Assembly: GCA_046350295.1 (NCBI GenBank)
Contig: JAXMAR010000017.1
Coordinates: 78,078-142,077, forward strand
Source: JAXMAR01 sp046350295
GTDB lineage: Bacteria > Planctomycetota > Planctomycetia > Gemmatales > Gemmataceae
Direction of reading: 5' to 3'
Length of the DNA stretch: 64,000 nucleotides
In this document: positions 37,227 to 44,770 of the stretch, piece after piece
How positions within the stretch are numbered: the first letter of the stretch is position 1
Layout of the letters: each line of letters begins with the position of its first letter
The notes under the pieces: model-generated
Told to the model about the DNA's origin: nothing
Seen by the model: the letters and a program-made list of their open reading frames with translations, nothing else
The model's database searches: none
Made by a program: the position numbers and the translations under genes

Positions 37227-38762
37227 ATGCAAGGTTGGCGACGCAATCTCCGTGTCCTCTGGCTGGTCCAGTTCCTCACGACCCTGGCGATGAACCTGGG
37301 CCTGGTATTTGTCCCCTTTTTCCTCGCCGACGATCCGACGCTGCGCGTCGAGAGCGAATCCGCACGGCTCCTCTACACAGGATTGATCCTCGCCGGCCCG
37401 TTCTTCACGACGATCGTCTTCACGCCGCTCTGGGGCTGGGTCGCCGACCGCACCGGCCCGAAGCGACAAGTCATCCGCGCCTGCTTCGGTTTAGGAGCCA
37501 CGCAACTGCTCATGGCGGTGGCGCAGTCCCCCGATCAGATGGTCGCCATCCGCATGCTCCAGGGGATGGTGTCGGGCGTCCTGGCCGCGAGCCTCGGCCT
37601 GGTCGCCGTCGGGACGCCGTTCGCTCATCAGGGACGCGCCATCGCGACCCTGCAATCGGCGACGCCGGCGGGACAAATCTTCGGCCCCGTCCTGGGTGGA
37701 ATCCTCGCGAGCGCCTGCGGCTTTCGCGCTACCTATGCCTTGCTGGGATCGCTCATCGTCGCCGTCGGCCTCTTATCCTGGCTTCTGTTGCGACAGCACG
37801 GCTTCGTACCAATGCTCTCCGCCAATCCTTTCCGCAGCCTCTGGCACGCCGGCCGCCGCGCGCTCGCGCGGCCACCACTACGTCTGGCTCTCGCCGTGCT
37901 GGCCGGTGGGCAGTTCGCGTTCACGGCAGCGCAGGGCGTCTTCGCCCTCTACATCGTCAGGCTCACGGTGGACTGGACGGGAACGGCCGAAAAGGCCGGA
38001 TGGTGGAACACGAGCATCGGCTTCACGGCGCTCGCCATGACCGTGACCGGGGTCGCCAGCGTCGCCAGTTCGATCGGTTGGGGCCGGCTCCACGACAAGG
38101 GGACACGCTTCCTGACGCCGGCCGGGGCGGGCGTCCTGGCCGCGTCCATGCTCCTGATGGTCGCCTGGCCCACATGGTGGGTGATCCTCGCGGCGCGAGT
38201 CGGCATCGGCGTGGGTCTCGGCGCGATCTCCACCCTGCAGTTCGCCGTCGTCGCCAGGAACGTCGCCCCCGAGGAACGCGGCCAGCTCATGGGCGTGGCC
38301 ACGTCGATGACCCATATCGGCAACCTTGCCGGCTTCCTGCTAGGAGGCGCGCTCGCCTCGACCTGGTCCGAGCCAGTCGCCTTCGTCCTGGCCGCAGCCG
38401 CCTATGCCGTCGTCATGCTCGCGGCGCTGCGCCTGGAGCAAGGATCATCCAGCCTCGCCACCGACGCACTTGTGCCCCTCGCTTTGCCAGAACACCAGGC
38501 TCCCGGCAGTGGTAACGGGAGGCTTTGCAACGCAAAAGGGGACAGTCCCTCTCGACCTGACAAGAGACCCGGTTTTTCGCTCGAGCGAAAGGGACAGTCC
38601 CCTTTTGCGTTGCAAAGCCGTAACGGGACAGTCCCCGTTTTGAAACAGCCTTTAATCCTTTCAACGTCGAACGAGGTGGGTTCCGGTCTTGCGCCAAGGT
38701 TCTCCGTTTTCCCATGGCGTCGGATTGAGAACTGGCAAACGACCGGCAACCAGAATCTCTAG
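37227..38762 (+). CDS. MFS transporter with element-derived C-terminal tail
   Basis: 511 residues. Twelve hydrophobic segments fit a major facilitator drug/metabolite exporter; the conserved loop 2-3 motif appears as WGWVADRTGPKRQV. The segment LVAVGTPFAHQGRAIATLQSATPAGQIFGPVLGG resembles the TetA/YdhP subgroup. It is third in the opine dehydrogenase/cobalamin protein operon (40-base gap), so it probably exports their product. From about residue 432 (GRLCNAKGDSPSRPD) the frame reads through a 99-bp palindromic element and beyond, giving ~80 residues foreign to the family. The native stop appears to have been displaced. Function may be unaffected because the 12 membrane segments end before the element. 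Confidence 0.88.
   Translation: MQGWRRNLRVLWLVQFLTTLAMNLGLVFVPFFLADDPTLRVESESARLLYTGLILAGPFFTTIVFTPLWGWVADRTGPKRQVIRACFGLGATQLLMAVAQSPDQMVAIRMLQGMVSGVLAASLGLVAVGTPFAHQGRAIATLQSATPAGQIFGPVLGGILASACGFRATYALLGSLIVAVGLLSWLLLRQHGFVPMLSANPFRSLWHAGRRALARPPLRLALAVLAGGQFAFTAAQGVFALYIVRLTVDWTGTAEKAGWWNTSIGFTALAMTVTGVASVASSIGWGRLHDKGTRFLTPAGAGVLAASMLLMVAWPTWWVILAARVGIGVGLGAISTLQFAVVARNVAPEERGQLMGVATSMTHIGNLAGFLLGGALASTWSEPVAFVLAAAAYAVVMLAALRLEQGSSSLATDALVPLALPEHQAPGSGNGRLCNAKGDSPSRPDKRPGFSLERKGQSPFALQSRNGTVPVLKQPLILSTSNEVGSGLAPRFSVFPWRRIENWQTTGNQNL
38521..38619 (+). repeat. 99-bp palindromic element, copy 1
   Basis: It starts GGCTTTGCAACGCAAAAGGG and ends with the inverse, CCCTTTTGCGTTGCAAAGCC. The arms extend ~30 bases, including GGGGACAGTCCC. 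The core contains TCGACCTGACAAGAGACC and TTTCGCTCGAGCGAA. It lies inside the 3' end of the MFS reading frame. A copy of identical length lies at 39111 in the opposite orientation. Confidence 0.85.
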
Positions 38763-38776
38763 CCCGTAGGTGTCCC

Positions 38777-38929
38777 ATGAAAAAGTCACTCGCCGGAATC
38801 CTGACGATCGCCCTGATCGCGTTCGTTTCCGGACTCTTCTTGTGGTTCCTGTTCTGGCTACAGCCCGGCCCCTTCGACCTGGACTGGACTCGTGACGAGG
38901 TTTCCGCCGGCTTTTGGGAAGCCCCATAG
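38777..38929 (+). CDS. Small single-pass membrane protein
   Basis: 50 residues from the ATG at 38777 (MKKSLAGILTIALIAFVSGL, then FLWFLFWLQPGPFDLDWTRD) to a TAG at 38927. It has a basic N-terminus, one ~25-residue hydrophobic helix and an acidic C-terminal tail, a plausible small membrane protein. It lies 14 bases after the MFS stop and between the two inverted 99-bp elements. It is not recognised, has no clear ribosome site, and could be chance. Confidence 0.45.
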   Translation: MKKSLAGILTIALIAFVSGLFLWFLFWLQPGPFDLDWTRDEVSAGFWEAP

Positions 38930-38961
38930 CGAGCAACGCAAAGATCAAACTCAGAAATCAC

Positions 38962-38990
38962 TTGCAGGGGTCGAACCAGGTCAATATATA
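38962..38990 (+). promoter_or_regulatory. Candidate sigma-70 promoter for the efflux operon
   Basis: TTGCAG (38962-38967) and TATATA (38985-38990) are 17 bases apart, with TATAAT also present two bases further on. It points towards the TolC-RND-fusion protein operon that begins at 39268. The 99-bp element lies between promoter and gene and would be in the leader RNA. Confidence 0.4.
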
Positions 38991-39110
38991 ATTAACATGA
39001 TTATTTTACTTTTATCGAAATGGGATACGGCGGGCGAAGGGGCGTCCCTTGATCTTTCCGTGGATCCCGCTATAAGCCCCGATGTAATTCCCTAGAGATA
39101 GTCCGCGCTG

Positions 39111-39209
39111 GGCTTTGCAACGCAAAAGGGGACTGTCCCCTTCCCTCGAGCGAAAGACTGGGCTTTTTGGCAGGTCGAAGGGGACTGTCCCCTTTTGCGT
39201 TGCAAAGCC
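39111..39209 (-). repeat. 99-bp palindromic element, copy 2 (inverted)
   Basis: It has the same terminal arms as copy 1 (GGCTTTGCAACGCAAAAGGG and its inverse) and the same length. Its core reverse-complements to the core of copy 1 with several changes (TCGACCTGCCAAAAAGCCC, TTTCGCTCGAGGGAA). It lies 58 bases before the TolC-like gene start. Confidence 0.85.
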
Positions 39210-39267
39210 GTCCGCGCTGTGACCGGAAGCGGCCTTTGCGGCTTGCTACGATTGGCGAGGATGGTGC

Positions 39268-40965
39268 ATGGTTTATGGCCGCCGAGCTTCGAACGGTTTT
39301 GCCGCAGCGGCCCTTGCGACCCTATGGCTTTGCTCGAGCGCCGCCGTCGCCCAGGAAGCGCGCCTCGGTCTGCCTCGGGGGGGAAGCCCGCTGACGGAAG
39401 CGGCGCCGCGCGCGCTGCCGCCGTCCTGGATGGCAGGCGTTGCCGCCAAGTCGAAATCCGCCGAACCCGACATCGGCCCCTATCCGCGGCCACTGCCCGA
39501 TGCGGCGCTGCCGTCTCCCTTCTCCGCCGACGAGCGAGAACGCATCTTTCCCATCGATCTGGCAACCGCCCTGCGCCTCACCGGCACGAACAACTGGGAC
39601 ATCGCCCGCGGCCGGGAGGTCGTCACCCAAGCGAGCATCGCCCTCGACCGCGCCCGCCTGCTTCTGGTACCGAACCTCAACATGGGCAGCACCTACACCA
39701 AGCACGACGGCCGCATTGCCAAGACCGAAGGCAACATCATCAAGGCCAACAAGGACGCGATCTTCGTGGGCGGCGGCCCGTCGCTGTCCGTGAACTTCGC
39801 CGACGCCATCTTCGTACCGCTGGTGGCGCGGCAGACGACCGCGGCCAGCCGTGCCGGGTTCGGCCGCGTGCAGAACGACACGCTGCTCCTGGTCGCCGAG
39901 AGCTACTTCGCGGTGTTGCGGGCGCGGCGCAAGCTGGCGCGCGTGGACGCGACCCTCGAGTTTCTCACGTCCGAAAGCCCATCGCCGGCGCGGGCCGGCT
40001 CCAAGGGACTGTTGCCCGTGGTCGACGCCATGCAGAAGGCGGGCGCCGCCGAGGCGCTCAAGGCCGAGGTCTACCGCGCCCAGGTCGAGACGATCCGCCG
40101 CCAGGAAGAACGTCGCGCCATCGTGCAAGAATTCCGCCTCGCCATGGCGGAGCTGGCCCGGCTGCTCCGTCTTCCCCCGGACGCCGTCCTCTGGCCCGTC
40201 GACGACTTCCGCTTCCCGCTCGATCTGCCCAACCTTTATGACAGCCCGAACGAGGACCTCTTCCAGCTGGCCTTGAGTTATCGCCCCGAAATGGCGGAGA
40301 ATAGGGCATTGATCGAAGCCGCCCGCGAACGCGTCCGGACGGCGAAGTTCCGCCCTCTCCTGCCGAACTTCATCGTCAACTATGCCTGGGGCGATTTCGG
40401 CGGCGGTCCCGACCCCAACACCGTTCGCGTGAACGGCCGGGACACCACCGTCGCCGGCTTCGGCCCTTCCGGCCGCGTGCTGCACATGGGCACGCGCGAC
40501 GACCTCGACGTCAGCCTTATCTGGCGCCTGCAAAACATGGGGTTTGGCAACCTGGCCGAGGTGCGCGAACAGGAATCGCTGTTTCGCCAGGCCAACCTGC
40601 GGCTTTTTCAGATTCAGGACCAGATCGTGACACAGATCGTGCAGACCAAGGAGCTGGCGCAGGGCTGGGGCGACCGCGTCGCCATCACCCGCTCCGCCCT
40701 CTTCGATCGGGAGGGCAAGCCCAAGGGTCCCGTCTTCGAGGCGCTGCGCCTCAACTTCCAGCGCATCCGCGAGGTCGAAAAAACGCGGCCGCTCGAAGTG
40801 CTCGACTCCATCCGCGGCCTCTCCGATCTGCTCGACGCCTACGGCCAGGCCGCGACCGACTATGACCGCGCCCGCTTCCGCCTCCTGATCGCGCTCGGCC
40901 TGCCGCCCGAGGAGATCGTCCGCCGGGTCGCCTATCCACCCACCTCCGTCCCGCCGGCCAAGTGA
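39268..40965 (+). CDS. TolC-like outer-membrane efflux protein
   Basis: 565 residues from the ATG at 39268 (GGCGAGG just upstream). It has a signal peptide (AAAALATLWLCSSAAVAQEA). A ~70-residue Pro-rich linker precedes two TolC/OEP repeats with long amphipathic helices: first LATALRLTGTNNWDIARGRE and RLLLVPNLNMGSTYTKHDG; second LFQLALSYRPEMAENRALIE and RTAKFRPLLPNFIVNYAWG. The end is DYDRARFRLLIALGLPPEE. It forms the outer-membrane channel of the tripartite pump encoded with the next two genes. The gap to the RND gene is 7 bases, so they are co-transcribed. Confidence 0.92.
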   Translation: MVYGRRASNGFAAAALATLWLCSSAAVAQEARLGLPRGGSPLTEAAPRALPPSWMAGVAAKSKSAEPDIGPYPRPLPDAALPSPFSADERERIFPIDLATALRLTGTNNWDIARGREVVTQASIALDRARLLLVPNLNMGSTYTKHDGRIAKTEGNIIKANKDAIFVGGGPSLSVNFADAIFVPLVARQTTAASRAGFGRVQNDTLLLVAESYFAVLRARRKLARVDATLEFLTSESPSPARAGSKGLLPVVDAMQKAGAAEALKAEVYRAQVETIRRQEERRAIVQEFRLAMAELARLLRLPPDAVLWPVDDFRFPLDLPNLYDSPNEDLFQLALSYRPEMAENRALIEAARERVRTAKFRPLLPNFIVNYAWGDFGGGPDPNTVRVNGRDTTVAGFGPSGRVLHMGTRDDLDVSLIWRLQNMGFGNLAEVREQESLFRQANLRLFQIQDQIVTQIVQTKELAQGWGDRVAITRSALFDREGKPKGPVFEALRLNFQRIREVEKTRPLEVLDSIRGLSDLLDAYGQAATDYDRARFRLLIALGLPPEEIVRRVAYPPTSVPPAK

Positions 40966-40972
40966 GACTGTC

Positions 40973-43900
40973 ATGTGGCTCGTCAACTTCGCTCTGCGCC
41001 ATCCGTACACCGTTTACGTCGGCATGCTACTCGTCACCGTCCTCGGCATCGCCGGCTACCAGCGCACGCCGACGGACATCCTGCCCAAGATCAAGACGCC
41101 GGTCGTCGTCGTCTTCGCCTCTTACCGCGGCATGCCGGCGCCCGACATGGAGAAGAGCGTCTCCTCCGTGCTCGAGCGCTCGCTCACCAAGTGCGACAAC
41201 CTGCACCACATCGAGTCGAAATCGATCCTCGGCATCGCCATCATCAAGATCTTCTTCCGCGAGCAGGTCGACCCGGACGTCGCCGCCAGCCAGGTCATGT
41301 CGCTCGTGCAGAGCGAGATGCAGAACATGCCGCCCGGCATGCTGCCCCCGAGCATCCTCAAGTTCGACGCCAGCGCCGTCCCCATCGGCAACCTGATCGT
41401 CACCAGCCGCAGCCGCGACGACAAGGAGCTTCTCGACATCGCCGACCACCAGCTGCGCGACGCCCTGGCCGGCATCGAGGGGCTCGCCTCGGCGCCCGTC
41501 TTCGGCGGCGTCTTCCGCCAGGTGCAGATCTACGTCCATCCGCGCGCGCTCGAATCGCTCAAGCTCTCGCCGATGGACGTCGCCCGCATCGTCAACAGCC
41601 AGAGCCAGGTCATCCCCACCGGCGAGATCCGCATCGGCGAGCAGAACTATTACGTCATCTCCAACAGCATGGTCGGCACGCCGGCGGAGTTCGAGAAGAT
41701 CCCGCTCTTCAACGACGGCCGCAAGATCGTCTATCTGGGCGACGTCGCCAGCGTCGTCGACGCGACGCGCTGGCGCACCAACACGGTCCACGTCGACGGC
41801 CGCCGCGCCGTTTACTTGCCGCTGCTGCGCCAGGGGGGCGCCAGCGCGATCGCCGTCGTCGACGCCGTCCAGGATTTTCTGCCTCAGCTGCACACCCGCG
41901 ACATCATTCCCGACGACGTGCAGGTGGAGGTCGTCTTCGATCAATCGCAATACGTGCGCGACGCCTTGGGCAATCTGCGTCTCGAAGCGGTCATGGGGGC
42001 TCTGCTCGCTTCCGTCGTCGTCCTCCTCTTCCTCGGCAGCCTGCGCTCGACCGCCATCGTCGCCATCTCCATCCCCCTGTCGATCCTCGCCGCCTTCATG
42101 GGCCTTTATTTCACCGGCCACACCCTCAACATCATGACGCTGGGCGGCCTGGCCCTCATCCTCGGCCGCGTCGTGGACGACTCCATCGTCGACGTCGAGA
42201 ACACGGTGCGCCACCTGAACCTCGGCCTGCCCCCGCTCGCCGCCGCGCGCGAAAGCGCCCGCGAAATCTCCCTGCCCGTCTTCATCGCCACGGTGACGAC
42301 GGTCGTCGTGTTCTTCCCGCTCACCTTCATGTCGGGCATCGGCAAGTACCTGTTCACGCCGCTCGCCGTCAGCGCCAGCCTGGCGATGGCCGCGTCGTAC
42401 TTCGTCTCGCGCACCGTCTCGCCGCTCGCCTGCTCCCTCTTCCTGCGCGCGGGGCAAGATCACGAGCAGCTTCCCCGCCGCTGGATCCGTCTCTCGCTCG
42501 TCGCCGCCCTCATCGGCCTGGGCCTGCCCGCCCTCGCCCACTGGGGCGGCATGCTGCTCGACGCCTTCGTTTCCCACGAAGCCGGCGACGCCATCGCCTG
42601 GCCGTATCGCGTCCTGCCCGGCATCGTCCGCCGCGGCCTCATCGTCGGCGGGGTGATCGGCGCCTTCTTCGTCGCCCTCGCCCTGATCGCGCGCGTCGCG
42701 CCCCCCTTCGAGCGCTTCTTCGAGCGCTTCACCCTTTCCTACGAACGCGGCCTGCGCTATTGCCTGCGCCGGCCGCTCCTCATCCTCGGCATGCTCGCCG
42801 CCGGCATCGTCGTGGCCGTCTTCGCTTCCTGCTCGGGCCAGGAGTTGTTTCCGGAGGTCGATTCCAGCGAATTCATCGTGCACCTGCGCGCCGCCGGCGG
42901 CCCCCGCGTCGAGACGACCGAGGAGAAGATCCGCGCCATCGACGCCATCATCCGCTCCATCGTCCCCAAGGAAGACTTGAAGATGACCCTGGCGAACATC
43001 GGCGTCTCCTCGCGCTGGTCCGCCATCTACACGCCGAACAACGGCCCGCACGCCGGGTTCATCCGCGTCCAGCTGCGGAGCGGCTTCGCCGGCCGGCACA
43101 CCGGCGCGACCGATTACGTCGACCAGCTCCGCGAAAAGCTGGAAAAGGACTTTCCCAGCGACGACTTCTTCTTCGAGACGGGGGGCATGATCCGGCAAAT
43201 CTTGAACGCCGGCGCCGTCGCCCCGGTCGAGGTGCAGATACATGGCCGGGACATGAACAGCCGCCGGGCCGTCGCCCACGCGCTCGATCGCCGCATCAGC
43301 CGCATCCCGCAGGTCAAGGAGACGTACCAGCCCCAGGCGATGGACCTGCCGCAGCTCGCCATCGAGGTCGACCGCACCGCCGCCGCCCGCCTCAAGCTGA
43401 CGCAGACGGACGTCGTCCGCAACGTCATCACCGCCCTGATGTCGAGCGCCCAGCTCGCGCCGAACTTCTGGATCGATCCCAGCAGCGGCAACCCGTACAT
43501 CATCGGCGTCCAGTATCCCGAGACCGTGGTCGAGAACGTACAGACCCTGGAGAACGTGCCGCTGACATCCGGCTCCGGGGACAAGAAACGGGCGCCGCTG
43601 CTGCGCGACGTGGCCACGATCACGCGCAAGCAGGGCCCCGTCGAAGTATTCCACTACGAGGCCGACCGCGTCAGTCAGCTGTTCGTCTCCGTCGGCAGCA
43701 ACGACCTGGGCGCGGTCGCCGCCCAGATCGACCAGGTCGTCGACGAGCTGCCGCTGACCTACGCCATGACCGTCATCCCGCCCGAGGCGCTGCTCGATTA
43801 CGCGTTCAAGGCGTTTGCCAAAAACAAGGGCAATCCGGCGGACGACTTCGAATTGAAGCACCTGCTCAGCACTTACTTCCACGACGAAGACCCGGAAGTC

Positions 43901-44668
43901 GCCGACGACCTGCGCGACAAATGCGAGCAATACGGCGTGACCTTCGATGACATCCACCTCGTCAGAAATCCCGACTTCCGGGAGAAGATCGACCGCTACA
44001 TGTCCCTGACCAGGACCAAGGAGATCGCTCAGACCCGGGCCCTGATCCAGACAACCTACGGCGTCGATCCCGAGCCGCTGCGGCTGCCGCGCGGCGTCCG
44101 GGTCACGGTCCGCGGCGAGATCGCCAACATGCGCGACTCCTTCGGCGAGATGGGCTTCAACCTCCTCCTCGCCGTGCTTCTCGTCTATCTGGTGATGGTC
44201 GCGCAGTTTTCCTCCTGGCTCGATCCGTTCATCATCATCGTCGCGGCGCCCCTCGGCCTCATCGGCGTCGCCGTCATGCTCTGGGTCACCGGCACCTCGC
44301 TCAACATCCAGTCGGGCATGGGCGTCCTGCTCATGATCGGCATCTCGGTCTCCAACTCGGTGCTGCTGGTCGAGTTCGCCAATCGGCTGCGCGAGGAGGG
44401 GGTCCCGTCGTTCGAGGCCGTCGTCCAGGCGGCGCGGACGCGCTTGCGGCCGATCCTGATGACGACCATCGCCACGATCGTCGGCCTGGCGCCGATGGCC
44501 ATCCACCTGCACCCCGGCGACGAGATGAATCTGCCGCTGGCCCGCACCGTCATCGGCGGGCTGGCGGGCTCGACGCTGCTGACGCTGTTTGTCGTCCCCG
44601 CGCTCTATCTGTTCCTCAAACCGGCTCACGCCGCGCACCCGGCGGAGCCCAGCGAGTTTTCCGCCTAG
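40973..44668 (+). CDS. RND efflux permease with extra periplasmic insert
   Basis: 1231 residues, longer than AcrB (~1050). The N-terminal helix is MWLVNFALRHPYTVYVGMLL. TM4 carries the proton-relay pair LILGRVVDDSIVDVENTV, and the C-terminal half has PLGLIGVAVMLWVTGTSLNIQ and GISVSNSVLLVEFANRLREEG. Two features are unusual. First, a ~100-residue hydrophobic and loop segment around 500-600 follows the first helical bundle. Second, a charged insert of ~110 residues at ~935-1045 (FAKNKGNPADDFELKHLLST, then YFHDEDPEVADDLRDKCEQY) lies just before the last helical bundle. It resembles planctomycete and acidobacterial RND pumps of unknown substrate more than classical drug pumps. It is the second gene of the TolC-RND-fusion protein operon. 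Confidence 0.92.
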   Translation: MWLVNFALRHPYTVYVGMLLVTVLGIAGYQRTPTDILPKIKTPVVVVFASYRGMPAPDMEKSVSSVLERSLTKCDNLHHIESKSILGIAIIKIFFREQVDPDVAASQVMSLVQSEMQNMPPGMLPPSILKFDASAVPIGNLIVTSRSRDDKELLDIADHQLRDALAGIEGLASAPVFGGVFRQVQIYVHPRALESLKLSPMDVARIVNSQSQVIPTGEIRIGEQNYYVISNSMVGTPAEFEKIPLFNDGRKIVYLGDVASVVDATRWRTNTVHVDGRRAVYLPLLRQGGASAIAVVDAVQDFLPQLHTRDIIPDDVQVEVVFDQSQYVRDALGNLRLEAVMGALLASVVVLLFLGSLRSTAIVAISIPLSILAAFMGLYFTGHTLNIMTLGGLALILGRVVDDSIVDVENTVRHLNLGLPPLAAARESAREISLPVFIATVTTVVVFFPLTFMSGIGKYLFTPLAVSASLAMAASYFVSRTVSPLACSLFLRAGQDHEQLPRRWIRLSLVAALIGLGLPALAHWGGMLLDAFVSHEAGDAIAWPYRVLPGIVRRGLIVGGVIGAFFVALALIARVAPPFERFFERFTLSYERGLRYCLRRPLLILGMLAAGIVVAVFASCSGQELFPEVDSSEFIVHLRAAGGPRVETTEEKIRAIDAIIRSIVPKEDLKMTLANIGVSSRWSAIYTPNNGPHAGFIRVQLRSGFAGRHTGATDYVDQLREKLEKDFPSDDFFFETGGMIRQILNAGAVAPVEVQIHGRDMNSRRAVAHALDRRISRIPQVKETYQPQAMDLPQLAIEVDRTAAARLKLTQTDVVRNVITALMSSAQLAPNFWIDPSSGNPYIIGVQYPETVVENVQTLENVPLTSGSGDKKRAPLLRDVATITRKQGPVEVFHYEADRVSQLFVSVGSNDLGAVAAQIDQVVDELPLTYAMTVIPPEALLDYAFKAFAKNKGNPADDFELKHLLSTYFHDEDPEVADDLRDKCEQYGVTFDDIHLVRNPDFREKIDRYMSLTRTKEIAQTRALIQTTYGVDPEPLRLPRGVRVTVRGEIANMRDSFGEMGFNLLLAVLLVYLVMVAQFSSWLDPFIIIVAAPLGLIGVAVMLWVTGTSLNIQSGMGVLLMIGISVSNSVLLVEFANRLREEGVPSFEAVVQAARTRLRPILMTTIATIVGLAPMAIHLHPGDEMNLPLARTVIGGLAGSTLLTLFVVPALYLFLKPAHAAHPAEPSEFSA

Positions 44669-44670
44669 TA

Positions 44671-44755
44671 GGCCCCGCGAGCCGAGCGGGGCCTCGGACT
44701 CTGAAGCGACGTTCAAGCGTGCGGTCACGCAAGGTCCGGCTCGGCTCGCCGGACC
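44671..44755. repeat. Paired palindromic repeat (BIME-like)
   Basis: Two hairpins face each other: GGCCCCGC-GAGCCGA-GCGGGGCC (44671-44693) and GGTCCGGC-TCGGCTC-GCCGGACC (44733-44755). Their loops are reverse complements (GAGCCGA/TCGGCTC), and the outer ends (AGTAGG ... CCTACT) are inverted, so the whole is a degenerate inverted duplication of about 90 bp. It begins two bases after the RND stop and lies between co-directional operon genes, where it may stabilise the upstream mRNA. Confidence 0.75.
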
Positions 44756-44770
44756 TACTGGAACGCAACC

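Larger units (their letters stand above)
38930..39267. other. Intergenic region with AT-rich patch and palindromic element
   Basis: It contains a candidate promoter (38962-38990), an A+T-rich patch at ~38982-39022 that stands out sharply from the surrounding G+C-rich DNA, and the second 99-bp element (39111-39209). No gene is visible. Confidence 0.5.
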
